This document shows, one piece after another, positions 20,268 through 30,300 of a DNA stretch of 64,000 bases. A program made the translations under genes and the position numbers. This DNA is from Zoroaster sp. YZ-2022 (lineage: Eukaryota; Echinodermata; Asteroidea; Forcipulatida; Zoroasteridae). Numbering within the stretch: position 1 is the first letter of the stretch; the number at the start of each line of letters is the position of its first letter. The notes under the pieces were generated by a model. The model ran no database searches and had not been told where the DNA came from. It saw only the letters and a program-made list of their open reading frames with translations. Where the stretch lies: positions 97,165,056-97,229,055 of the forward strand of contig CM055816.1 of the NCBI GenBank assembly GCA_029582265.1. The letters run 5' to 3'.

Positions 20268-20690
20268 GCAACCAATAAGGATTGGTTGATGGTTGAACCA
20301 ATGTGATTGGTTACCGGACAACCAACCTAACTGGCCACTAGTGGACCAATGTATTGGTTAAAACAATAAGGATTGGTTCATGTCTGAACCAATAACCAAT
20401 AAGGATTGGTGGCTATTCCAATGTCAACCATTGAAGATTGGTTAATTGCTGACCCAATGTGATTGGCTGCTTGACAACCAACCTATTGGTCACGAATTGT
20501 GACCAATATCAACCAGTAAGGATTGGTTCATTGTTGAACCAATGCGATTGGTTGCTTGACAACCAATCACATTGGTCACTATTGACCAATGTATTGGTTA
20601 ACGGATTGGTTTATGGCTGAACCAATGTGATTGGTTGCCGGACAACCAACATGTTGGTAGTTTTTTCAACCAATCCGTTTTTAGGGTGTA
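20268..20690. repeat. Array of alternating CCAAT / ATTGG words
   Basis: About 420 bp is built from short variants of gattggtt and aaccaat separated by 8-25 bp, so that CCAAT boxes alternate in both orientations (well over fifteen). Phrases such as ggattggttcatgtctgaac and aaccaatgtgattggttgc recur with changes. The array consists of nested palindromes rather than a clean head-to-tail tandem. Confidence 0.8.
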
Positions 20691-21590
20691 ATGCTAAATA
20701 TGACTCACTGATTCATTTTGCTTCCCTGACGTGCATGGCCTAGCTTCGTTGTCTGGAGAAAAGATGGTCTGATTCTTGATCTTAGTTGCATAAAATGAAA
20801 GCGGGATTTGGTCATAAAGTGGCTCATCATCGGAGGATAATGACATACTCCTCAGTGTCTGAAGAATCCATCTAAAAGTTTACAAAAAAAAAAATAATAA
20901 TAATAATAAATAATTAATAAATAAATACGTTGTATCATCTAAAGATGACGAAAAACAAAATCATGATTCCTTACGAAGACAACTGGAACCGGCATATATT
21001 AATTACGCCGAACGTCATGAACGGTTACAATACAATCATGTCATTTCATAAAGTAAACAACGACGTCGGACATAGGTGACTAACTCCGGTATTCCACTCT
21101 GCTGAGTACTCTGCTCGCGTTGTCGTCGGATGCGCTAGCGTAAGATCCCACAATGCAACAGCGATGATAGTCTTTATTCCAGTCGTCTTTAATAATAATA
21201 ATTAATGAAGCGCTGTATTTGTTTCGTATGCGTGCGTTTTCACGAATGGATAGAGACTTCGACAAATAGATACGGCGTTGTTGCACAAGATTGATCAGGA
21301 GATACGACCTGTTTACACTCAACAAAATACCAACTTCCATCATACGACCTTTTAACTTTAATTAATAATTCTTTTTCGGAAAAAAAAATTACTTGCATAA
21401 AAAATACTTTACCAAGATAAACTTTCCAAAAAAAAATCATTTCTGGGAAAAATGCGAGTTACGGCCTTGTTGCACCGACGCGACGAAATATGATCAGTCG
21501 TGGATTTGAAATCGCCTGTCAATATATAGGCCTACTATCTGATTATTGATGAAATGAGTTCTGCAATCGAAAGTAAGTAGACTGTCGCGC
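20691..21590. other. Intergenic with A/T simple repeat
   Basis: Contains a poly-A/ATA tract (20881-20935) and no recognisable gene. Short minus-strand frames near 21080-21440 are AT-rich and show no domain. Confidence 0.4.
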
Positions 21591-22322
21591 TAAGCTCCAC
21601 GCGATAAATGTTGCCTTATCGCGATAAGGCTTTAGGCGAACAGTATAAATAGCCGTCGGTATTATGTCACCATTATTATCGCGATAAGATTATCGCGATG
21701 AAGCTTATTCCTCACGCGAGAGTTTTACGAGAAAACGTGAGAATGAACGTTGCCTATTTTCACCGCCCCGAGCCATGGCTTCTGTAATTCCATGATAATG
21801 CGCATGATGTGCATGTACATGTACTGCAAAGCGGCGGCACGGGTAGATCCTCACAGCCATAAACAAACTGAAACCCGAAATCCAAATCGATCTGATGACG
21901 TGTAGTGGTGATTTCTGATACATTTTTCCCCAGCCGTATGCGCACCACGCATCGCTACTGCATGTCACAAACTAAATCGATCGGTGTTTTCACTAAAATA
22001 ATAAAAATACAAACACCAGTCACATAATTCTGCAAAATTTACAAGTATTAAATTAATAACTTGTTAAGATTCGTCGTCTTAATTTGGATCAATCTGTTTG
22101 TTTAAAAAAATATCCGTCTAACTTCTAGCTTTAATAAAAAAGGTTTTAAATTAGGCCAATGTTATTATGGTGATTAATATAAAAATAAATAACCTTTAAT
22201 TTTTTTATTAATTGTATTTTTTTAAAGTAGTATTGTCTGTTTAATTAATTCCAATTAGGTATAACGTTAGTCTTGCTTTATTTAAAATTTGTTAACCTCG
22301 CTATAATGACAGACATATAAAG

Positions 22323-22359
22323 TTCTCTTTTTGAAATGTATGTGGCTCTGAAAAGAGCC
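22323..22359 (-). terminator. Replication-dependent histone mRNA 3' stem-loop and downstream element
   Basis: On the minus strand GGCTCTTTTCAGAGCC (22359-22344) fits every position of the histone stem-loop consensus GGYYYUHHUHARRRCC: a 6-bp stem and 4-nt loop. It is preceded by ACCACC and followed by ACATAC. Ten nucleotides on, CAAAAAGAGAA (22333-22323) matches the purine-rich histone downstream element bound by U7 snRNP. Together these direct cleavage without polyadenylation in S phase. No histone coding sequence is present on this strand; the nearest upstream coding sequence is the Tc1-like transposase. Confidence 0.85.
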
Positions 22360-22386
22360 GGTGGTTTTTGGTAGCTCTTGGCCTGT

Positions 22387-23277
22387 CTAGTACCCTGAAG
22401 CTCTGCCTTCTCTCTCCACGACTTTTGGTAGGACTTCATGCAGATGACTTGTGTACTTTTGGCACTTCTTCACAGTCATCTTCTGTGCCCAAAACTGCCT
22501 TGGCTGAATGCTTAACATGCTTCCTTAAGTGGCCTTTCAGTTCCGCCCATAGGTTTTCGATTGGATTCATATCTGGAGACTCAGCTGGTGTACGCCACCA
22601 GTTGATGCGCAGCTCGTCCATAACCTGTTGCGCTGGCCTACTTGTGTGCTTAGGATCGTTGTCCAGCTGGAAGCGGTGCGCCCTACCCAACCGGCTGGTC
22701 AGAAAAGGGTTCAGCCACTGGCGCAGAATAGTATCGCAATAATAATGTGCGGCCATGATTCCATCGAAAACGCTTATGCCAGTTGCGCCTCGCATGGAAA
22801 TCCCAGCCCACACGTGGACTTTAAGCGGATGCTTGGGTTTTTCTTTGAGGGCAGCTGGCATATTCATTTTCCGGAAAGATCTCTTGTATGTCGCTCAATC
22901 TGGATTGAACTCTCATCTGACCAGATGACATCATCGAATGTGTCTTTCTTGGCAAGACACAGCCTCGCAAAATCTAGGCGCTTGGGCCGATTGGCTTCCC
23001 GAATGAGTTGACAGTAACTAGTACCTTTGAGAACCCATCCGAGCTTCCTCCTGGCCCGTCGAATGGTCGGCTGCGGAATGACATTGCCCGTTGTAACAGT
23101 CTGCAGTTCCTCCGCGCTTAGCTCGCTATTTTGTTCTAATTTGTGATCGATGATGTCTTGTATTGCGCTGTAATTTTGCTGCTGCGGCCCGGCCTCGGCA
23201 AGTCTACCAGACATGGAGAGTCCCTGTGCGTTCAACAATGTGATGCGGTGACGAGTGTAGGTGCTGTATCGTGTCAT
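22387..23277 (-). pseudogene. Tc1-like DD34E transposase, two frameshifts
   Basis: From the ATG at 23277 the protein starts MTRYSTYTRHRITLLNAQ with a helix-turn-helix region (PQPTIRRARRKLGW). The catalytic set is complete: VIWSDESS, FQLDNDPKHTS and MNPIENLWAELK, with 34 residues between the second Asp and the Glu. A one-base shift at about 22866 splits it into two overlapping frames (23277-22864 and 22867-22436). Near 22440 a second shift would give a typical C-terminus (HEVLPKVVEREG) and a TAG at 22389-22387; otherwise the frame ends in TGA at 22436. A TATA box and start-site-like motif precede it, and a histone-type mRNA 3' end follows within 30-80 nt. A full product would be about 295 residues. 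Confidence 0.85.
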
Positions 23278-23328
23278 TGTTGAACAGTGCTTGCGTGAGA
23301 TGCAGCTTCAGGCAGGACAGAGAGCTTG

Positions 23329-23364
23329 GAATGATTCCAATGGGATTTTTTCCTCTTTTATACC
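23329..23364 (-). promoter_or_regulatory. TATA box and cap-like motif of the Tc1-like gene
   Basis: On the minus strand GGTATAAAAGAGG (23364-23352) is followed, 28 nt from the TATA core, by TCATTC (23334-23329). This is where transcription would start, and it resembles the PyCATTCPu cap motif of sea-urchin histone genes. The ATG at 23277 would then have a leader of about 55 nt. An inverted CCAAT (CCCATTGG) lies between the two, an unusual place. Confidence 0.6.
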
Positions 23365-23505
23365 ATTTTTTCGCGCCTTTTATGCAAAGTTAATTTATCG
23401 CGATGAAAGCAGTAAGCAATAACACAATATTATCGCGATAAATAAGTGCATTATCGCACGGAATAAATTAACTTATCGCGTATACAACTATTGCGTGGAA
23501 TAAAT

Positions 23506-24554
23506 TAACTTTTTGCTTAGGCTTACGTACGTGTACATGTATACTCAGGTGAGGACATTTGTACACATCTGTTCAACCATGGTTCAACTGAAAGGATCTC
23601 CAACTGAGGACAGTCCCTTCTTATATTTACACTTGTGTACAATGTACACTTGGTACATGTACATGTAGTTGTCACGCCCACACGGTGAGGACATTTTTAC
23701 GTTTTGTCTTTTTATTGCTCCATGGTCTGTTCGTCTCTGCGGGAAATTGCAAATACTGAGAGAATATATCCACTTTTTTATTTGTGTCCCAACCAAGCCG
23801 AACTTAAATTCAAGCCGATTATGATCGGAACTTCCTTAGATACGTGTTGGTGGAATTCACCACAAAACATACAAAATCACAAAGAAAATTTCGACGATTT
23901 CTAAAATAGTGGTATGAAAATGTTTAAAACTCAGTCATACTAAAATTAGTTACTGCCCCTAAGTTTAGATCTACACCTGCTAAACTCACATGAAGCCAAA
24001 GAGCAAACAAATTAACTGCAGATTAACAAGCCAGTGCAACATGTCACTTAAATTTGTTCACACTTTATTTTAAAATCCAATGAGCTGTAATATCTTTGCA
24101 ATTCAACAAGTTAGGTATTACAGGCTGACAGCATGGTTTGAAATCAGGCTTTAACATAAAATTTGGGATAAACATGTCAGAAGGAAGACACTAACGATGC
24201 CGAGCAAGAGGAACTTGACATCCCATTTATTTTTCTTGAATTGCCCTACTACATCTCTGTCCAAACTGTAGTCATGTCGTCGGCGTTTTCACGAAGTGGC
24301 GAATCCGTGCATAATAATTTTTTGGGCATTTTCGTTTGTTGCTTTATTCTTAATGTATTTGCTGTCCTTAACATTTTTGCAAAGTTTTAAGTCTTGAAAG
24401 CGTTTAGTTTACTAATTACGCTAATTGCAAAAACGGCGAATCGTCTGCTTCACGGATTTTCGTTTTCACGAAGTGGCGAATAACATTTTCCCCAGGGTTA
24501 AATTGTAATACTACCTTATAACGCGCTTGATGCTCGTCGTCACCTCGTTCCACA
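23506..24554. other. Intergenic; two copies of a TTTTCACGAAGTGGCGAAT word
   Basis: The 19-bp word ttttcacgaagtggcgaat occurs at 24286-24304 and 24463-24481, and again at 34303-34321. It is probably part of an unclassified interspersed repeat. Nothing else was recognised. Confidence 0.45.
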
Positions 24555-26119
24555 ATGGCGGCGGTAAATACGAAGTCGTTGCATATATTTTGTCGTGTGT
24601 ATAATTTGGCCTTAGTGTGGAATGCTACTCTCGGTAAGTTACAGCATTTTTGTTCCACCGTGGTTAAAACTGGGCACTCTTAATGATTATCATCTCTTAT
24701 TTTATATCAGATATTGAAGACTTTTACTCTAAAATATCCTATCCATTCGATCTCTATTAACGTTGAAGTGTCGGAATTACACGCATTTTAGCTTCGACCT
24801 ACTGTCGCTAATTCCGCATGTAACTAACAACATTAACAATTTGGTTTACTCTAACGTAAACCAAATTAATATTCATTATCCCCGAAGCATTAACATTAGC
24901 TTGGCTTGTTGTTGGTTAAGTTTGATGAGGATTTTATTTTGATTATATCACACAATTATGAAAATTGAAGGCTCTTTTGAGTCTTGTAAACATGAAAATA
25001 AATCCAGTGACAATATCTCGAGTAACATTGAATTGTCATTGATTGTTGAACGTCTTTTGGTTTTGTTTTATTGTAATAAATGGCACATATAGTGGAGAAT
25101 GTAGTTGATCAAAAGGAAGGCAGTCATCTTGCCTCGCCCCCAAGCAAGCTTACTGGGTTTACCCACTGATTTAGGGCAAATTACATACATGCATATGACT
25201 TTCCTGTTTTAATTCTTCACTCATTGTCATTTTGCTCATGGTACACAGCTGAAAAAATGTGAATAAAGACTCTGGAGAAAAAGTAAGGATGGGAATCTTA
25301 TGGAGCCTCTAAAGAGACAGGTAAACACAAAATAGGACATGTAAAAATATGCATTTTGTTCCCTCAAATATTTTTGTTCCATCAAATCAATATTTTGTTC
25401 CAACGAATCCCACGCAATATTTCATTCGAATAACCTGTTATTTGAGGGAACGACTGTTTTTTTTCGTTTTTTTTTTCATCTGTACCTTTTTAGGGGCTAT
25501 CAGTATTGGGCTACATCGGAAAGGTAATCTAAAGAGCTTTCATATCCCGCTGTGGCATATCAAAGGCTCTGTACCTGGTAAATTGTTTCGAGGTAACAAA
25601 ATATTAATTCGTGGTAATAAAATGATTTAGAGGGAAGAAAATAATTTTGAGGGAATGAAATGATTTCGAGGGAACACAATAATTTGTTGCATTCCATCAA
25701 ATTAATAATTCGTTCGAACGAAATAATATTACGTGGGAACGAAAAAAATATTTTGATGTAATGAAATGATTTTGAGGGAACGAAATAATGTTTTGCGGGA
25801 ACAAAATGATTTTGAGACAGTAATCATTTCAAAATATTAGTTACTTTGAGGGAACAAAAAACACTTATTATTTTTATTTTTTCGGGTCCAGAAATTTTTA
25901 ATTTGTTTTTGTAAAAATGTTTATTGGAACTTTCAAACAGTTTTTTTTCTTTAAATGTGTAAACGTCACATCGATAGAAGAGAGTTTATTTGTCAGCACT
26001 TGGCTTGAAAACTTTTGGATACATTTTTTTCATGTGCCACTATTTTTTATCCAACTGCAGGTAGAGATCCACTTTTGAGCAGTACCGGACGGCCATTAAA
26101 TAATGCCACAACGGAAATT
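24555..26119 (+). CDS. Possible first two exons of an unknown gene
   Basis: Exon 1 (24555-24633) begins in a Kozak-like context (cacaATGGCGGCG) and reads MAAVNTKSLHIFCRVYNLAL, then VWNATLG, with a consensus donor (tcg|gtaagt). Exon 2 (26061-26119), preceded by ccaactgcag, joins in the correct phase and reads RDPLLSSTGRPLNNATTEI before gtaagt. The hydrophobic-basic start could be a mitochondrial presequence. No third exon was identified in phase before the next gene at 27369, so the family is unknown. The intron contains the repeat at 25350-25860. Confidence 0.35.
25350..25860. repeat. AT-rich short-period repeat in opposed orientations
   Basis: Left part (25355-25450) carries ttgttccctcaaat and ttgttccatcaaat words. 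Right part (25590-25860) carries the inverse gagggaacgaaat and gagggaacaaaat words at about 20-bp spacing, at least ten times. The two halves can pair as an imperfect long hairpin. Confidence 0.65.
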
Positions 26120-27051
26120 GTAAGTATTAACAAAGTGTAAATGGTATGGAATTTAGATATTGAATGTGTTCATCAATCCAATAATGTGTCAGTAAGGCAT
26201 TTAATATGGTTGCCTCTAAGTAGTATTATATAGTCATTATGCAAAACGCTATAAGTGATATCAGTCTCAACATCTCTTCAGCTGTTAATATATTCTTAAC
26301 AATTTGCACACAACTGCTGTATGAAATTCTGTGTTTGTTTGGTTGAGGTTTTGTTAACTGTCTTGTATGTAATGCCAGCAAAACAGAGCAGTGGTAGGTA
26401 TTTTGGGGAGAATACTGAAGAATTACTCATAAGGGAATTCTTTAGAAAAAGGCTGTGCCCCTGGCTCAAGCTCAAAAGTGTGTTTCACTTCCATGTGTAA
26501 TCTACATTTCTCCACTAAACCCAGAAATGAACCAGTACACACTAAATAATTATACACAATTAAACCATAATTTGGATTGTGTTGGTCTTATTTCGCACCA
26601 TGTGTCTGTCACAATTTTATAACATAAATTGTGAATATCACCTTTAACAATTCTATACATAATCATTAATCTTTGATAATTCCATCGCTCACCATTTTTA
26701 ATACATTCTTATTAAGTTTACAATAGGACTACTAAAGAAACCATCGTGATAGTAGCCGGCTACGAAAACTCGAAACTCTGTGAGAAAATTGAGAACGTAG
26801 TTTGGCCCCATGCTAGCTATCTCATGTCAACCTGATGATTGGATTCTTCTAACTACAACCCCACTCCAGAGTTATTACGATTTTAAAATTTAACACGTCT
26901 AGTTGTGGTGCGAACCAACGTGAAGTGAAGCTCACACCCTGAAATCATCCGACTCATTCCTGATTACGTAACGTGGAGAAACCAAATATATGCTAATTCG
27001 CCAAGGGCGCTCAACCGCATATATTATCGTTTCTCAAAAATAAAGTCATTC
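26120..27051. other. Intronic or intergenic, nothing recognised
   Basis: No coding frame with recognisable motifs and no clear repeat. Confidence 0.35.
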
Positions 27052-27263
27052 TATTGACCCAATTCAGCTGACGTCATCATCACAATAATCCTGGTTGCGC
27101 CATTTTGGGAGTCAATGTCCCTGTGTGTTATACAGTGTAGTGCGCATTTAAGGTGGTATGTGCGTTTACACGCTCACAATATTTTTACGTGCAATCATAA
27201 TTGACTCCCAAAATGGCAGCGCATGACAGACAGTAGCCGTGTGACGTTGGTGCAAGGGGTCAA
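27052..27263. mobile_element. Inverted-repeat MITE, about 210 bp
   Basis: Left arm holds gcgccattttgggagtcaat (about 27096-27115); right arm holds its inverse attgactcccaaaatggcag (about 27206-27225). Outer parts also match loosely: attgaccca...gacgtcatcatcac against gtgtgacgttggtg...ggggtcaac. No coding capacity. Confidence 0.6.
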
Positions 27264-28683
27264 CAGTAAAACAATGTGACAGATAGAGGTGCCCTATTTT
27301 GACTATGTGCCTGGTTTCTTTCATTCTCGTTTGACATAGAGTACTCTTTTTCTGAAATAATGTTTTAGGTCGGTCTCAGATAGAGATGTTCTGGTGCAAT
27401 GGGACGCATACAGTTCAAAGAATGTTGTCTCTCTAGAAGATTTGTCATACACCACCCGAACCCTCAAACGGGGCTGAAGAGTGTGTATGAGATGGGAAGG
27501 AGAAACATGGGTTGGGCGTGTTTTGGCCATGGATGATGACTACACAACAAACGATGCAGACTCTGACTCCGACTCCGACTCTGATGTTCCTCTGTCGAAG
27601 CTCATTCTCCCCAAAAAAGCAGGTACACAAAAGTTGTTTCTGTTGCTTTATTATTCTGTTATACATGTACCTTGTCCCAAAAGTATTCAGAGAGCCAAAT
27701 GTAACATTTAATCTCAAAGAATGCTTTTGTATGGCCGGTCGACTTTATGTGCTCGGTATATGAGTAGTTCATAGGGCTACATTTTAATTTACATTATCGC
27801 TCATTCATCCCTGATTCAAAGTTTACTTTTGACAATGTGACAATGGCCAGAGTTGCTTAATGGCTATAGAAGCAAAGAATTGTTCACAGTTGGAAATTGG
27901 TAGACATTTACACATTAATAAATTCATGTTTTAAATCGGGACAATTTCACCTCATCTGCCTTTTAGTTATAGCAACTTTTAATGAACCTTGATTTGCTCT
28001 GTCACAGCATTAAATGGATTGTGATTTTTTTTTCTTCTATCAAATTTTTACAAGAGGGGAGTTTCTAACACCAGCTGCAAAGTACTTGCAATTTCAAGTA
28101 ACAATTTTAAGAAAGACATGGGGAGCAATTTGCCCAATGCCTCATGCTGCATAGGCGATCACTGTCACAATTAAAGGTTGGGTTTTAACTTCTTAATCTT
28201 ATTCTCGGATAATTTTGTGTTCTTTGGCTTTTACAAAGTTTTCCCTTTTTCTTGTCTCCTTCTTTAGGTGGGTGATACACATGCCATTGAGGACACAACG
28301 GCTGCTTCCTGTGACAATTTCTTCTGTGACAAAAAGTCTTTGCGGCGTGTCATAAGTGCCTTTGCTTTTTGTGCTATAACCATTTTGTAACAAATGACAA
28401 GTGCAATTCTCATAATGTACATCTTTGTGCAAGTGATATACATATTAACGACCAATTTGCAGTTGGTGGTCATAAAGTTGTATCTTTGTCAGTAGCTCCT
28501 TCTCTTGGAACTATGGTGGACCAAGAAGTAGCAAGATCTTTTCCTTTATTATTGCCTAGCCCCATTGCTGCAGTCCCCATTCCAGTTGTATCTGATGCAC
28601 AAATGATACCTGTTCCTCATGATGGCCTTTTAACATCGATAAAGGTATCTAATGCTGGTTTTGTACTTTTCTCATCCTCAAGC

Positions 28684-29560
28684 GTTCTTGACTCTCAGAC
28701 AGTGCTGTCTTCACCGGCTACACTTCCGAACCGTGGCAGTCTTATGTCATCTTCGCCTATGTATTTTGCTGGTAGTACATCCTGAAGTGTTCTTGACTCT
28801 CAGACATTGCTGTCTTCACCGGCTACACTTCCGAACCGTGGCAGTCTTATGTCACCTTCGCCTCTGTCTTTTGCTGGTGATGTTGTTTCTACATCCTCAA
28901 GCATTCTTGACTCTCAGACAGTTCAGTCATCACTGGCTACACTTCCGAACCGTGGCAGTCTTACATCATCTTTGCCTATGTCTTTTGCTGGTAGTACATC
29001 CTGAAGCGTTCTTGACTCTCAGACAGTGCTGTCTTCACCGGCTACACTTCCGAACCGTGGCAGTCTTATGTCACCTTCGCCTCTGTCTTTTGCTGGTGAT
29101 GTTGTTTCTACATCCTCAAGCATTCTTGACTCTCAGACAGTTCAGTCATCACTGGCTACACTTCCGAACCGTGGCAGTCTTACATCATCTTTGCCTATGT
29201 CTTTTGCTGGTAGTACATCCTCAAGCGTTCTTGACTCTCAGACAGTGCTGTCTTCACCGGCTACACTTCCGAACCGTGGCAGTCTTACGTCATCTTTGCC
29301 CATGTCTTTTGCTGGTAGTACATCCTCAAGTGTTCTTGACTCTCAGACAGTGCTGTCTTCACCGGCTACACTTCCGAACCGTGGCAGTCTTATGTCACCT
29401 TCGCCTCTGTCTTTTGCTGGTGATGTTGTTTCTACATCCTCAAGCATTCTTGACTCTCAGACAGTTCAGTCATCACTGGCTACACTTCCGAACCGTGGCA
29501 GTCTTATGTCATCTTCGCCTATGTCTTCTGCTGGTGGTGTTGTTCCTACATCATCGGTTC
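28684..29560 (+). repeat. Coding minisatellite, eight units of 105 or 114 bp
   Basis: Units start at 28684, 28789, 28903, 29008, 29122, 29227, 29332 and 29446. Each encodes LDSQTV.SS.ATLPNRGSL..S.P..FAG, and 114-bp units add DVV. All unit lengths are multiples of three, so frame is kept. TCA at the unit boundary is TGA in two units (28783-28785 and 29002-29004). A second frame is also open across the whole array (28652-29602). A 105+114 bp alternation suggests a higher-order dimer. Confidence 0.92.
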
Positions 29561-30300
29561 TGTCCCACTGTACAAATACCTCTGTTGGGCCTGTTCCTGT
29601 AGGCTTGCTTGAAGCACAGATACCAACAGTACCACTTTCTATTCAGACCACATCTTTTAATTCTCCTGAGAAGAGACCGGAAGACTTTCGTGTAGATGGG
29701 GAACCAAGGGTTTATGATCCACTTCCAACGAAGCAAAGAAACAGTCGGAATTACATAGTTAAAACGAAAAGAAACAACGGAGAGGCTTACAACTCTGAAA
29801 AAAGTGAGAAACAGATGCAAGCAAGGAGAAATAGCTCAATGGAGAGACCCTGTACTGGTTGCGAATCAAGAAATATTGATTGTTGGAAGATAACACAGGA
29901 AGAGCGTCACGTTCTTCGCAATACCTACTATGATCAGAGTAATTTGCAGCTGCAAAGAGAGTGGTTGAATCGCCATATAACAGTTAGTCCACTTGTTGGT
30001 AAAAATGGTAGAAAGAGTCTTACACGTACATATTTTCTTGCTTGTAGCAGTAACACCTTTGAGAAAAGGAAGGTTTGCCGACATGTTTTTGAAGACTCTG
30101 GGTATTGCCGAACGCCAAGTCCGGACAGTAGTAGAGAAACACAATCCACTGGGCATATTTGAGAGGGAGAAGAGGGGTGGACGGCAGAATCCAGCCAAAT
30201 ATGAGCGACTAAGGGCTGAGGTGAATCAGCACATCGATCTCTTTCCCAGAATGGAATCTCATTACTGCAGTACCTCTCTTCTGATCTTAACTACCAAATA

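Larger units (their letters stand above)
21593..23500 (-). mobile_element. Tc1-like element with TATCGCGATA arrays at both ends (boundaries tentative)
   Basis: A DD34E transposase gene occupies the middle. About 0.8 kb downstream and 0.1 kb upstream of it lie clusters of TTATCGCGATAA palindromes (21613-21630, 21676-21687, 21690-21699; 23395-23406, 23430-23441). The outermost sequences, read inward, both begin tccacgc(g/a)ata, suggesting degenerate terminal inverted repeats ending near 21596 and 23499. No clean TA duplication was placed, so the exact ends are inferred. Confidence 0.5.

Noticed and set aside
22344..22359. Stem-loop as a chance hairpin or a bacterial-type terminator
   Set aside because: It fits all fixed positions of the histone 3' consensus, and the purine-rich downstream element lies at the proper distance, so a histone-type signal is the better reading.
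28652..29602. The 316-codon +1 frame as the real protein of the minisatellite
   Set aside because: The other frame continues into the conserved downstream part of the gene, whereas this one ends soon after the array.
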